Of a stretch of DNA of 64,000 bases, positions 45,471 through 54,962 are shown in pieces. Source of the stretch: Paenibacillus sp. BIC5C1 (GTDB lineage: Bacteria > Bacillota > Bacilli > Paenibacillales > Paenibacillaceae). The stretch covers positions 6,324,001 through 6,388,000 of the forward strand of contig NZ_CP135922.1 in NCBI RefSeq assembly GCF_032399705.1, read 5' to 3'. Within the stretch, counting starts at the first letter, position 1. Each line of letters begins with the position of its first letter. The position numbers were made by a program, and so were the translations under genes. Under the pieces are notes generated by a model. That model saw only the letters and a program-made list of their open reading frames with translations. It ran no database searches and was not told the DNA's origin.

Positions 45471-48194
45471 TCACGATGAGATGGTAACGGTCTTCGTGTT
45501 CTGTTCCCATTTTACAGTCAGTCCAAGCTGCTCTGAAACGAGTCTGAGAGGGACTAAAGTCCTACCACCAGATACGTAAGGTGCTACTGTTGCACTTTGT
45601 CTTTTGCCATTGATGATGAATTCTTTCTGGCCAACAACCAGATCAATCAGCTTGCCGCCACGCACAACGGTAATCCGTTGATTTTTGCTATCCCAGCTTG
45701 CCTGCCCACCAAAAGCATCCAATACATGCTTGATTGGGACATATGTTGTACCATTTTTCAGTACTGGCGCAGCATCAATTGCCTTTTTCGTTCCGTTTAC
45801 GGTCATGGATTTCTGTCCAAGCACTAGTGAAGCAGTTCCTGTAGGCAAGCCCACTTCACTGGATTTGGATGGCATGGTGAAAGCAATGTTGTCAAAAGCA
45901 ACCGTGCCTGTCTTCGCACGCTCATCCTGACCTTCTTCCACATTCACCACATAAACCCGTTTCAGCTTCGCCGGATAAGATATATTCAGCCCATTCAGGT
46001 CCACATTCAGCTTTTTCCAACCGTCCCAATCAATCGCCTTGGCGAGATCAGCATATACCGTTTTGCCACTGGCATCCGTAAATTCGGCACGCAGCCAGTT
46101 CAGACTCTTATCTCCCATAACATCCATCGACATGGATGTCGCAGTTGCAGATACTTCTTTGCCAGTGGAACCGTTCAATTGGGCATATGCATACATTTTC
46201 CCTATTCCTGCGGTCATGTCATAGCTCAGCTGCAGCACCTTGGAGCCGGCTTTTTCACCTGTTCCCGCTGTCACGGACGCCGATCCAGTTACACCTGATG
46301 CGTTGGTCGTGAAGTTGATCGGGTAGCTTACATTCTCGAAGTTCTCCCACATTGTTTCACTTGCCGCAGCGGAAAGCACAACCACCGTGCTGTAGCCGTC
46401 ATAACGACCGATCGCATAGCCAACTTGAGCGCCGGAGTTCACAGAGGATACGGTTAATTGGTCTGCAACCACTTTACCTTTGAATCCAATAAATTCCCAA
46501 GTCAGCGAGTCCGCTGGCACCGTGACACTTTGTCCGTCTTTGGTCTTCGCCGTTACTGGAATGGAAATCGTTGTGCCCGCTTGGAGCGATCCCAAGCCAG
46601 ATCCGGCTGTCAGCGAAGCCAGTTCACTTCCGCCCAGCACGGTAACTTTAATGGAAGATGAAGCACCATTACTAGTTGCAGTCAGCGTAGCTGTGCCTGG
46701 TTTTACACCTTTGATCGTTCCATTGCTTACACTCACAATGCCGTTGTTGCTCGATTTCCATGTCATCTTAATATCGCCTGTCGCAATCGGGTTATAGTAG
46801 GTGTCATATCCTTTGGCTGTATACTTGCCCTCTTGCCCTACCAGCAATGTTTGGCTACCACTCACGGCAAAACCCTTCAGCTTACCTTCTGGAGCCGTAG
46901 AGAACACGCCCAGCGTGTTTACGACCTGACGCTGCTCTGTACCGTACTCCGTGTTGAACGTAAGTCCTGCTGTCTCCTCGCCAAGCGGACGAGTTACCAT
47001 CGTTGTGGAGCCGCCTCCGTCCAAGTTCATGCCTTTCCATACACCAATACTGGTCATGAAGGATTGCAGTTCGGTCAGCGACAAACCGCTGCTGTTACTG
47101 TTTTTCTCCGCTGCAATAATGTAGACATACCGACCATCTTGAGAGTAGCCGACTGCTGTTCTCGCACGAATGCCACCGATACCGGAAGCAGCGATATCAC
47201 GGGAAAAAGTAGCCGCCTTGCCACCATTCACCAGAATGGTATGACCTCCGATCATCATCTGCAGGTTGCTAGGATCAACGGTCTCCCCCGTCGTTTTGGC
47301 TTTCAACTTGTAATCCGCACTCAACGTCTGGCCTACCGCCAAGTGAGTCATAATCCATGTCGCTGCCGTTCCATGCGCACGCAAAATGTACCCATCTGCC
47401 GGCACCGTCATGTTTAACGCCTTTTTATCCGAAATTTGGGTGATTACACCGTTCTGTACAAGTACCTCGGTTGGTGTTGTGGAAGGATCATTCGGCCGCT
47501 TCGTTGATGTCCAAGCCGGTGTATAAATATACATCGAATTGGCGTGACTGTACTTCACCGAGCTCGATTCGACCGTGTAGTCCTCTTTATTTATCCCACG
47601 CAAAGCAAACGTTGAACCATCATCTGCCTTCACGGTGCCATCGAATGAATATTCATCAATCATTGGCTTGCCGTCTTTGGTTACGGTGAGGGCATACATC
47701 CCTGACAGTTCGGATGGAGTAGATACGAGGACCCCATCCGAGACCTGTCCACCGATTGGGGCAAGTTCCCCGGATACATTGAAATAATCGCCGTTCACGG
47801 CGGCTACTGCACCATTTTCCTTAGCCATGCCACCCGTGCTTTGTTTACTATTCAGATTGCCGCCCTTGCCTGTCATGACATCCAGCTTCACATAGGGATT
47901 TTGCAAATCCACTTGAATGACATCTGCCAGTACGTTCACCTTCGAGCCGGAACGTGTCGTTGTATAATTGTATTTCATCAACTTCGCACCCGAAGTCAGA
48001 ATTTCTTCGCTCAATTTGCTTGTTGTTGTAGAAGCTGCTGCAGCCACCGACTGCCATGAACTTCCCGACCACACCTGTTGTCCCGCTCCCAGAACCGGTG
48101 CAATCCAGATCACGCCTGCCAGCGTCACAATCGCCCATTTCTTCGCCTTGCTACCCTTAACGTCGTTCAGCCGTTTCTCTTGTTTCCCCAGCAT
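45471..48194 (-). CDS. Exported phosphodiester glycosidase (NAGPA) family protein with copper-amine-oxidase-N-type repeats
   Basis: About 907 residues. A signal-like hydrophobic segment (WAIVTLAGVIWIAPVLGAG, residues about 20-38) is followed by the NAGPA domain (about 110-370) with GVRARTAVGYSQDGRYV-like and NLDGGGSTTMV motifs. A Big_2-type Ig repeat follows (about 400-480, WKSSNNGIVSVSNGTIKGVKPGTATLT), then an unassigned beta domain, then two C-terminal stalk repeats (KNGTTYVPIKHVLDAFG; SGGRTLVPLRLVSEQLG). NAGPA enzymes hydrolyse phosphodiester-linked sugars; a cell-wall or teichoic-acid target is possible. Start at ATG 48194 is the best of several; its ribosome-binding site GGGAGAG is 12 bases away. 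Confidence 0.85.
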   Translation of the reverse strand: MLGKQEKRLNDVKGSKAKKWAIVTLAGVIWIAPVLGAGQQVWSGSSWQSVAAAASTTTSKLSEEILTSGAKLMKYNYTTTRSGSKVNVLADVIQVDLQNPYVKLDVMTGKGGNLNSKQSTGGMAKENGAVAAVNGDYFNVSGELAPIGGQVSDGVLVSTPSELSGMYALTVTKDGKPMIDEYSFDGTVKADDGSTFALRGINKEDYTVESSSVKYSHANSMYIYTPAWTSTKRPNDPSTTPTEVLVQNGVITQISDKKALNMTVPADGYILRAHGTAATWIMTHLAVGQTLSADYKLKAKTTGETVDPSNLQMMIGGHTILVNGGKAATFSRDIAASGIGGIRARTAVGYSQDGRYVYIIAAEKNSNSSGLSLTELQSFMTSIGVWKGMNLDGGGSTTMVTRPLGEETAGLTFNTEYGTEQRQVVNTLGVFSTAPEGKLKGFAVSGSQTLLVGQEGKYTAKGYDTYYNPIATGDIKMTWKSSNNGIVSVSNGTIKGVKPGTATLTATSNGASSSIKVTVLGGSELASLTAGSGLGSLQAGTTISIPVTAKTKDGQSVTVPADSLTWEFIGFKGKVVADQLTVSSVNSGAQVGYAIGRYDGYSTVVVLSAAASETMWENFENVSYPINFTTNASGVTGSASVTAGTGEKAGSKVLQLSYDMTAGIGKMYAYAQLNGSTGKEVSATATSMSMDVMGDKSLNWLRAEFTDASGKTVYADLAKAIDWDGWKKLNVDLNGLNISYPAKLKRVYVVNVEEGQDERAKTGTVAFDNIAFTMPSKSSEVGLPTGTASLVLGQKSMTVNGTKKAIDAAPVLKNGTTYVPIKHVLDAFGGQASWDSKNQRITVVRGGKLIDLVVGQKEFIINGKRQSATVAPYVSGGRTLVPLRLVSEQLGLTVKWEQNTKTVTISS

Positions 48195-48375
48195 GTTTGA
48201 AACGTCTCTCCCATCTTGTATATCAATCTTAGATATCACGATCTCTGCCATGTGGCAGCAGATAGCGAGATTTCTAGTATACTCTTCTATTAATAGACTA
48301 CTTTTTGTGGAAAAAGTTACGCCCCGAGCCAACATTGAGGTTATAACCCCCATCTTATAAGCTGCTTTTAATAAA

Positions 48376-48415
48376 AAAACTTCGAATGTACATAATTGTA
48401 TGTACATTCGAAGTT
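48376..48415 (-). terminator. Terminator of the giant SLH gene
   Basis: Perfect 16-bp stem AACTTCGAATGTACAT (48378-48393) / ATGTACATTCGAAGTT (48400-48415), followed on the minus strand by seven T. Confidence 0.9.
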
Positions 48416-48486
48416 CACTTAACAAATAATCATTGCTATTGCTCTAGGAAGATTGAATTGAATAGATTGGATTTATTGCATCGAAG

Positions 48487-51400
48487 TTATAAATACCCTA
48501 ATTTATTTAATACTCTCTTCAGCATCACTGCTGCCTGTGCACGAGTTGCATTACCTGTTGGTTGGAAGCTTGTTGATGTCATCCCTTGGATGACCCCTTC
48601 CTGAACTGCCTTAGCCACCTGTTCCTTCGATTGGATCTTTTTGTTATCCTTGAATTTGGTTAATGTTGAGGCGGCAGACGTCTTGAGTGTAACAGACTTC
48701 CCACCATAATCCAGCGCACGCACCATCATAATTGCCATTTGTTCACGAGTAATCAGATTGTTAGGTTTAAATGTACCATCTGTATTCCCTGTAATAATTC
48801 CCGCTTTGGCAGCAGCACCGATGTATGCACTGGTTGTTGATCCATAAGAGACATCACCGAAACGCTGAGCTGTTTCCTGGCTCCCTGTAAGCCCTAGTCC
48901 TTTGGCAACCATGACCGCGAACTCTGCACGAGTAATATTCATGTCAGGCTGATAATTCGTGCCGGTTTGACCATCAATGATCCATTTTGCAGCAAGTTCT
49001 TCTAGAACCGTGCCTGCCCAATGAGATGTGGTATCAGAGAATCGCACAATATGTTGGGCGGCAACAACCGTCTGATTACCAGTAAGTTTCCCTTTTAATA
49101 CCAGGGCTCCATTCAACTGCACTGGAGTATGAGGAACATTCGATAATCGAGCTATCGTTTTGTCAAATTGAACATAACCTGTAGTTCCACTTGTAACCGT
49201 ACCTGTCAGACGTATCCACAGTTCGCTGTTTACTTGCTGCTCTACAGATGTCTTGTAAGGACTGGAAGCTGCAATATAGACGTCCGTCAAAGCTGACAAT
49301 TTCTGAGCATTGGCTCCAACAAGCGCCCCATCCATTGTGCCAGAAACTGTAGAGGGAACTGGTTCGAGTTGAACGATAAGTTTCGCTTCAGTCGTTGTAC
49401 TGCCTACACTGTTGGCAATTGAAGTGAAGTTTAGTTTGGACAAAGGAATCATCCATAGCTCATCTGCAAGACGTATGCCTATAGCAGCACTTTTGTCACG
49501 TGTATAGCTATCTTCAAGACCCTTCAGTGGGAGCGCCACATAAGCTACGGTGTCAGTGGTTGGGACATCAAAAGTCAGCATATGTGATTCCCCGCCTAGA
49601 CTCGCTGCATATTGGAATCCTTGCGTTAATTTGTCTGCATCAACAGAATACTGATGTATAGAACGACTGTATCTGGATTGCACGGAACTAGTGGTAGCGG
49701 CTTCTGGGCTTAACACATACATGGATTGACCGAATAATACGGCATCTCTCGCACTCAGCCATGCTGGTAATGTTGTGGAACCCGTTGTTGAACCGCTAGC
49801 ATTGTTGGTTAACGTAATGGGTCCAAATGCTGCCACAACTTGGTTTTGGCTATCTCTAAGGGGGACATACTCTGGAGCATAGGATAGAGTAACCGTTTGC
49901 CCAGCAGCAACCGATGTGGACAGTTTCAACACTACTGACGAACCTGACGAAGATGCTGTAAGTACGTTAACGGATGTTCCATTTGCCTTTACTACGAATT
50001 GTGAATTCGTCAAGCCGGACTGTGTCAACAGATTCGAAGTAAACGTTAGCGTAACCGTATCCCCTTGAATTACCGCAGATTTCACATTTCCAGTCCCTGA
50101 TGTTTGCGTAATCGGAACCAGGTTAATATAACCAGCCGGGTTTCCGTTCAGGTCTGTTACTCGTAGCGCTCCCGGTACGTAGGATAAAGTGGCATTTTGA
50201 TTCGATGTAATAGCTGAAGCCAATGTCAGCGTAATCGTATCATCCTGAATATCTACAGCAGTCACATAGAGCGGTGCACCGTTAACTAGAACAGAAAATT
50301 GACTCTTTAGCGGTACATTTGTTGTACTCAGAGCCTCGTTATACTTAATCATCAGCTTCGAACCGTTCACTTCTGCACTCTGAAATTCAGGAGCTACTGT
50401 ATCGAGACTGTTACGTACATAAAAATCGCTGAAGCTTGCTAGCGCCTGGCTGCGTGAGTCTTTTAGCGGGTAAGAGCCCGGTGTATAGGAAACTTTCACA
50501 ACTTCTGTGTTAGTGATACTACGATCAAGGTACAATACCACTGCAGAACTGCTACTTAATGAAATGGAACTTATCCCTACATTTGATCCACTTGCCGTTA
50601 CGGTAAATTGATTTTTAGCATCTATATTTGTGATGTAGATACTTTCAGGAAAATACAAAGTAAGTGTACTTCCGCTTACATACCCGCTTTTGGGTTTAGA
50701 CATGACTGAGTCCAAACTGTTCACGACTTCACGTCCTGACAGCGATGCTGCAGAATTCGATGATGAATCCTGTACAGGTCGAATACCTGGCGTATAGGAA
50801 AGACGTACAATCTGGCCCACAGCCACGCCCGTGTCTAACACAACATATACGCTATCGCCAGAAATATAGGCAGAGCTTACCGTTCTGGCTTCGCCGTTAA
50901 CCGTTACCGTGTAGCTCGAAGTTAACGGATAAACGGAACTGTTCAACGTCTCATTATATGTAAGCTTAATGATGGTATTGGTATACATTTTTGCTGTCTG
51001 AAGAACTGGAGCCGTCGTGTCCTTCGTATACGTTTTGAAACTCCAAGATGCCGTTCCAGTCAAACCGGAAAATACATTCCCTGCCTTATCCCTGAATCCC
51101 CCTGCTGCAACATCTACATAGTAAATCGTATTGTTTTCCAGCGCCATTTGTGGCACGATTCTTACCTGACGCAAATTTGAGGTATTGATAATGGGTGTAA
51201 CAGCCACTGTGCTGCCACTTGCTTTGCGCAGTGTAACTGTCCCCATATAAGCGGTATCCAGCTCTTTATTAAACGTAATGGTCAATTCACTATTGATTGG
51301 AGCGCTCGTTGCTCCATCTGCAGGATAGAGGGATGATACCGTAAGTGCGGTAGTATCCGTTGAAACGGTAAACGCCCAGCTTCCTTTGGCAATTGCAGAT

Positions 51401-52173
51401 AATTCATTTTGTTGTGCATCCCGAAAAGCACCTGCTGTCAAAACAACATAATATTTAGTGTTGTTCACCATATTATTCGCAGGATCGACAGTTATAATTG
51501 AAGTTCCTCCACCCGTAACTTGAGAAGAAGTCACCGGAATCGATTCAACCAATGTGTCGTCACTGTTTTTGTAAATATTAAAAGTTCCACTTGCAGGATA
51601 TACATCTTTACTGAAAGTTAATTTCAAATTTGCCGCAGGCAATACGCCTGTTGCTGAATTAAGAGGTGATAACTGAGTGACTGTCGGTGCTCCAACCCCT
51701 GCTGTCCAGAAGGTCCATCGACTCGCATCTGAAATACCCGGGAAGGCAGTCTCGTCTGCATACATAAACGCGCCTTGATCAATAAGTACATAATATCCGC
51801 CTCCAGCAAGGTTTACACCGCTGATCGTCACGGTTGTTCCAAATGGCGAAGAAGGATCTTCACTGTTATCAACAGCGACCGTACTATTGGATACAGAAAC
51901 AGGCGTGACAGCTTCCTTATTATCCGTTATCCGCTTAATCGTGATATTTCCCGTTCCTTTTTTGACGGGTTGACTAAATTCAATCGTAATAGGCTGTGCA
52001 CCATTCACACCCACCGCACCTGCTGCTGGGATCGTATTGGTTATACCTAGATCGGACAATCCCGATGCAGCCCGGATATGACTCATTCCTCCCATAGGCC
52101 ATGCAGTAATTACAAGCAGTACAGTCAGTGCCCATACTACACTCTTCTTCATTAAACTTTGTATTTTATTCAA
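48487..52173 (-). CDS. Giant SLH surface protein with Ig-like and SwmB-like repeats
   Basis: 1228 residues, exported and probably wall-anchored. Signal peptide near residues 8-36 (KSVVWALTVLLVITAWPMGG). Three N-terminal SbsA/Big_5-type Ig repeats (TIPAAGAVGVNGAQPITIEF; LSPLNSATGVLPAANLKLTF; LYPADGATSAPINSELTITF). Then four repeats of about 100 residues, each ending in the pattern SYxPGxxPLxDS (SwmB-like). A further beta domain follows, and three C-terminal SLH domains (NITRAEFAVMVAKGLGL; LITREQMAIMMVRAL; NATRAQAAVMLKRVL). SLH domains bind pyruvylated secondary wall polymer. TTG start at 52173 is chosen because AAAGGGG lies nine bases upstream. Confidence 0.88.
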   Translation of the reverse strand: MNKIQSLMKKSVVWALTVLLVITAWPMGGMSHIRAASGLSDLGITNTIPAAGAVGVNGAQPITIEFSQPVKKGTGNITIKRITDNKEAVTPVSVSNSTVAVDNSEDPSSPFGTTVTISGVNLAGGGYYVLIDQGAFMYADETAFPGISDASRWTFWTAGVGAPTVTQLSPLNSATGVLPAANLKLTFSKDVYPASGTFNIYKNSDDTLVESIPVTSSQVTGGGTSIITVDPANNMVNNTKYYVVLTAGAFRDAQQNELSAIAKGSWAFTVSTDTTALTVSSLYPADGATSAPINSELTITFNKELDTAYMGTVTLRKASGSTVAVTPIINTSNLRQVRIVPQMALENNTIYYVDVAAGGFRDKAGNVFSGLTGTASWSFKTYTKDTTAPVLQTAKMYTNTIIKLTYNETLNSSVYPLTSSYTVTVNGEARTVSSAYISGDSVYVVLDTGVAVGQIVRLSYTPGIRPVQDSSSNSAASLSGREVVNSLDSVMSKPKSGYVSGSTLTLYFPESIYITNIDAKNQFTVTASGSNVGISSISLSSSSAVVLYLDRSITNTEVVKVSYTPGSYPLKDSRSQALASFSDFYVRNSLDTVAPEFQSAEVNGSKLMIKYNEALSTTNVPLKSQFSVLVNGAPLYVTAVDIQDDTITLTLASAITSNQNATLSYVPGALRVTDLNGNPAGYINLVPITQTSGTGNVKSAVIQGDTVTLTFTSNLLTQSGLTNSQFVVKANGTSVNVLTASSSGSSVVLKLSTSVAAGQTVTLSYAPEYVPLRDSQNQVVAAFGPITLTNNASGSTTGSTTLPAWLSARDAVLFGQSMYVLSPEAATTSSVQSRYSRSIHQYSVDADKLTQGFQYAASLGGESHMLTFDVPTTDTVAYVALPLKGLEDSYTRDKSAAIGIRLADELWMIPLSKLNFTSIANSVGSTTTEAKLIVQLEPVPSTVSGTMDGALVGANAQKLSALTDVYIAASSPYKTSVEQQVNSELWIRLTGTVTSGTTGYVQFDKTIARLSNVPHTPVQLNGALVLKGKLTGNQTVVAAQHIVRFSDTTSHWAGTVLEELAAKWIIDGQTGTNYQPDMNITRAEFAVMVAKGLGLTGSQETAQRFGDVSYGSTTSAYIGAAAKAGIITGNTDGTFKPNNLITREQMAIMMVRALDYGGKSVTLKTSAASTLTKFKDNKKIQSKEQVAKAVQEGVIQGMTSTSFQPTGNATRAQAAVMLKRVLNKLGYL

Positions 52174-52367
52174 AACAATGTCCCCTTTCACCTCTATTTC
52201 CCTAATCATCTGACAGGCAGACCTCTTTATGTATGTCGGTCAAATGCCCAGTTTTTTTTAGAAATAACTGCATATTAATGATAGGCTAGAGGTCGGTAAT
52301 CCAACTTCACTAACTTCCAGCTCTTGATGTCCAAAAACTTGGTATATTTTATAGCGCTCTATAACAA

Positions 52368-52402
52368 GAAAGACCCCCAATTCATAAGAATCAGGGGTCT
52401 TA
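52368..52402 (-). terminator. Terminator of metK
   Basis: AAGACCCC (52370-52377) / GGGGTCTT (52394-52401) stem; the T-rich tail (TCTTTCTTG) is weak. Confidence 0.65.
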
Positions 52403-52429
52403 GAGTCTCTATCTATTTACAGAATCAAT

Positions 52430-53632
52430 TTACAGACCTGCTTGCTCTTTCAAAACGTCTGCTTTGTCCACTTGTTCCCAAGGTACATCGAGGTCTGTAC
52501 GGCCGAAGTGACCGTAAGCAGCTGTTTGTCTGTAAATTGGGCGACGCAGATCCAGCATACGGATAATACCAGCCGGACGAAGATCGAAGTTGTTACGCAC
52601 AAGCTCAACCAATTTCTCTTCGCTGACTTTGCCTGTTCCGTATGTATCCACGTTGATCGATACCGGGTTGGCAACTCCAATCGCATAAGCGAGCTGGATT
52701 TCCACTTTGTCGGCAAGACCTGCAGCAATAAGGTTTTTCGCTACATAACGAGCTGCATATGCTGCGGAACGGTCTACTTTTGTTGGATCTTTACCGGAGA
52801 ATGCGCCACCGCCGTGACGTGCATAACCGCCATAGGTATCAACGATGATTTTACGTCCAGTCAGTCCTGCATCTCCTTGAGGTCCGCCAATAACGAAACG
52901 TCCTGTTGGGTTGATGAAATATTTAGTCTGCTCATCCAGCAATTCAGCTGGAACGACAGGCAGAATTACATGTTCTTTGATGTCTTTTTGGATCTGCGCA
53001 AGTAGAGTCTCTTCAGCATGCTGAGTAGACACAACGATTGTATCAACACGTACCGGTTTGTCACCGTCGTATTCAATCGTTACTTGAGTTTTACCATCTG
53101 GACGAAGATATTCCAATGTACCGTTTTTACGCACTTCAGCCAAACGGCGAGCGATACGGTGCGATAATGCGATTGGCAAAGGCATAAGTTCAGGTGTTTC
53201 GTTCGTTGCAAAACCAAACATCAGACCTTGGTCACCAGCACCAATGTTCTCTGTCTCGCGAGCCATTTGTTCCGGGTCACGGTTCTCCAGAGCTGCGTTA
53301 ACGCCTTGGGCGATGTCAGCAGACTGCTCGTTCAGAGAAGTCAGGACTGCACAAGTATTATAGTCGAAACCGAACTTGGCACGAGTGTACCCGATTTCCT
53401 TAATCGTATTACGAACGATGGACGGAATGTCCACATATTCAGACGCGGAGCTGATCTCACCGATGACAAGCACAAGGCCTGTAGCTACGGAAACTTCGCA
53501 CGCTACACGAGCATTTGGATCATTCGCTAGAAACGCATCCAATACGGCGTCCGAGATCTGGTCGCAAATTTTATCCGGATGTCCTTCAGTTACAGACTCC
53601 GATGTGAATAGATGTCGGCCTTTAATAGACAT
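52430..53632 (-). CDS. metK: S-adenosylmethionine synthase
   Basis: Makes S-adenosylmethionine from methionine and ATP. 400 residues with the family motifs [16 protein letters not shown] near residue 13, [10 protein letters not shown] near 118 and [16 protein letters not shown] near 262. ATG at 53632 ([13 protein letters not shown]), with GGGAGG upstream. It has its own promoter and a hairpin in the leader. No SAM riboswitch is visible. It stands alone among surface genes. Confidence 0.96.
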   Translation of the reverse strand: MSIKGRHLFTSESVTEGHPDKICDQISDAVLDAFLANDPNARVACEVSVATGLVLVIGEISSASEYVDIPSIVRNTIKEIGYTRAKFGFDYNTCAVLTSLNEQSADIAQGVNAALENRDPEQMARETENIGAGDQGLMFGFATNETPELMPLPIALSHRIARRLAEVRKNGTLEYLRPDGKTQVTIEYDGDKPVRVDTIVVSTQHAEETLLAQIQKDIKEHVILPVVPAELLDEQTKYFINPTGRFVIGGPQGDAGLTGRKIIVDTYGGYARHGGGAFSGKDPTKVDRSAAYAARYVAKNLIAAGLADKVEIQLAYAIGVANPVSINVDTYGTGKVSEEKLVELVRNNFDLRPAGIIRMLDLRRPIYRQTAAYGHFGRTDLDVPWEQVDKADVLKEQAGL

Positions 53633-53788
53633 TGAAGTTTCAACCTCCCATAACGAGTAGTATGGCGATTGCCCGAACAAAACATTTACGTTGATTCGTT
53701 CACTGTACCCTCGAAAGCTTTCCGGGCGGAATAAGGACGCAGGGTCCGCAGTTACGAAGATAAGGATTTTTCAGGTAATGGCCTCAAC

Positions 53789-53822
53789 AAAAAATCAACC
53801 TTTCCCTAGCGGAAAAGGTTGC
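53789..53822 (-). terminator. Terminator hairpin between the spore-protein gene and metK
   Basis: Minus strand CAACCTTTTCC-GCTAG-GGAAAGGTTG followed by ATTTTTTG. It ends the spore-protein transcript but also lies just downstream of the likely metK promoter. Confidence 0.75.
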
Positions 53823-53836
53823 GTACCTCAACTGCC

Positions 53837-53865
53837 ATCTTAACGTATTTGTCAAGACGTGTCAA
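53837..53865 (-). promoter_or_regulatory. Probable metK promoter
   Basis: Minus strand consensus -35 TTGACA (53860-53865), 17-base spacer, -10 TAAGAT (53837-53842). The start point would be near 53830, with a leader of about 200 bases. Confidence 0.6.
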
Positions 53866-53889
53866 ACGGATTGGGATAAGGAAAACACC

Positions 53890-54162
53890 CTATAAGTGCT
53901 GCTGTGCCTGGCGAATCAGCCTTTTTGTAATCTCTCCGCCGACCGATCCATTCTCACGGGAAGTCAGATGGCCCCAGCCTTTATACTGACCATAGGAGTG
54001 ATCACTTACCTCACCCAGTTCAGAACCAAATTCAGTATCTGCACCAGCAAGACCTCGACCGCCATATCCCACATTCAGACCAAATTCAGCGGCAATTTCA
54101 TACTTCATTTGATCCAGCATCTGACGACTTTCGGGTACCACTTTGCGATTGCTTCTAGCCAT
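53890..54162 (-). CDS. Alpha/beta-type small acid-soluble spore protein
   Basis: 90 residues; coats and protects DNA in dormant spores. Conserved parts are [18 protein letters not shown] near residue 13, the GPR protease region (the [13 protein letters not shown] portion is unusual), and [22 protein letters not shown] at the C-terminus. The central [15 protein letters not shown] insert is longer than in Bacillus SASPs. Sporulation expression by sigma-G is expected from the family; I did not find a clear promoter. Confidence 0.92.
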   Translation of the reverse strand: MARSNRKVVPESRQMLDQMKYEIAAEFGLNVGYGGRGLAGADTEFGSELGEVSDHSYGQYKGWGHLTSRENGSVGGEITKRLIRQAQQHL

Positions 54163-54299
54163 GATTCCTGCACCTCCGGTTATTGGTTGTGTACAGTTAT
54201 AGAGTGAGCAGGAACAGGGCTGGCTAGCCGTATTAATGATTGTTAGAACTGGTTAATCTGAACAAATGAAATGAATAAAAAGTCTGATAAGTGCTCATC

Positions 54300-54857
54300 C
54301 TATTTCAGAGAATATCCACCACGTACCATGACAGTCAAGCTGTACTTGTTACCATCCAATACCGTTATACCCCGTCCATCTCTTGGAAAAGAGAGCAAGT
54401 GATTGGTCGGTGCTGTCTGACCATTCGTCAAATCAACCCCGTCCGTCAGATCAGCTACACCATTCGTACCTTCACTGACGATCACAGCTTTACCGCTACG
54501 CACGATGAACTCCGCGCCAGATGTACCGATAAGCTGTTGACCAGGCTTCACAGTCACAATCTCAACGGCATCAGAGGCTCCAGAGACCAATGGAGGAAGC
54601 GTTGTGTCTCCACCCGTGCTGCCAGTTCCTGTAGATCCACTGTTACTACCTGATGTACTTCCAGACCCCGTGTTCGCGCTTCCCCCCATAGCCTTTTGTA
54701 TTTGCTGATCCACATAACTCTTCGTCACTACCGGATCATCTGCTGTTCCCGGTTGGCTTGTACCTGCACCAATTGCCGTATTGCTGTATACAGACCCAAC
54801 CCACACGCCAACACCAATGGCCAACGCAGCCAGGGATACTTTCATATAAGGTTTCAT
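54300..54857 (-). CDS. Exported small protein with Ser/Gly-rich linker, function unknown
   Basis: 185 residues. Signal-like N-terminus (MKPYMKVSLAALAIGVGVWVGSVYS), a short helical segment TKSYVDQQIQKAMGG near 45, a Gly/Ser/Thr-rich linker (about 60-85), then a compact beta-rich C-terminal domain (VEIVTVKPGQQLIGTSGAEF; GNKYSLTVMVRGGYSLK). I do not recognise the family. Codirectional with the adjacent exported protein genes; 105 bases after the 54963 gene, so they may be cotranscribed. Confidence 0.75.
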   Translation of the reverse strand: MKPYMKVSLAALAIGVGVWVGSVYSNTAIGAGTSQPGTADDPVVTKSYVDQQIQKAMGGSANTGSGSTSGSNSGSTGTGSTGGDTTLPPLVSGASDAVEIVTVKPGQQLIGTSGAEFIVRSGKAVIVSEGTNGVADLTDGVDLTNGQTAPTNHLLSFPRDGRGITVLDGNKYSLTVMVRGGYSLK

Positions 54858-54962
54858 TAATTAGTATACCTTCCTTTCTATAAAGATAATCTAAATATAA
54901 TTGTCGTCATTCTCTATCATATCTTTAATAGAAAGATTTCACAACGATGCTTAATCTATGAC

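Noticed and set aside
53640..53830. SAM-I, SAM-II or SMK riboswitch upstream of metK
   Set aside because: No conserved four-way junction, kink-turn or SMK pattern is visible; only a simple terminator hairpin is seen.
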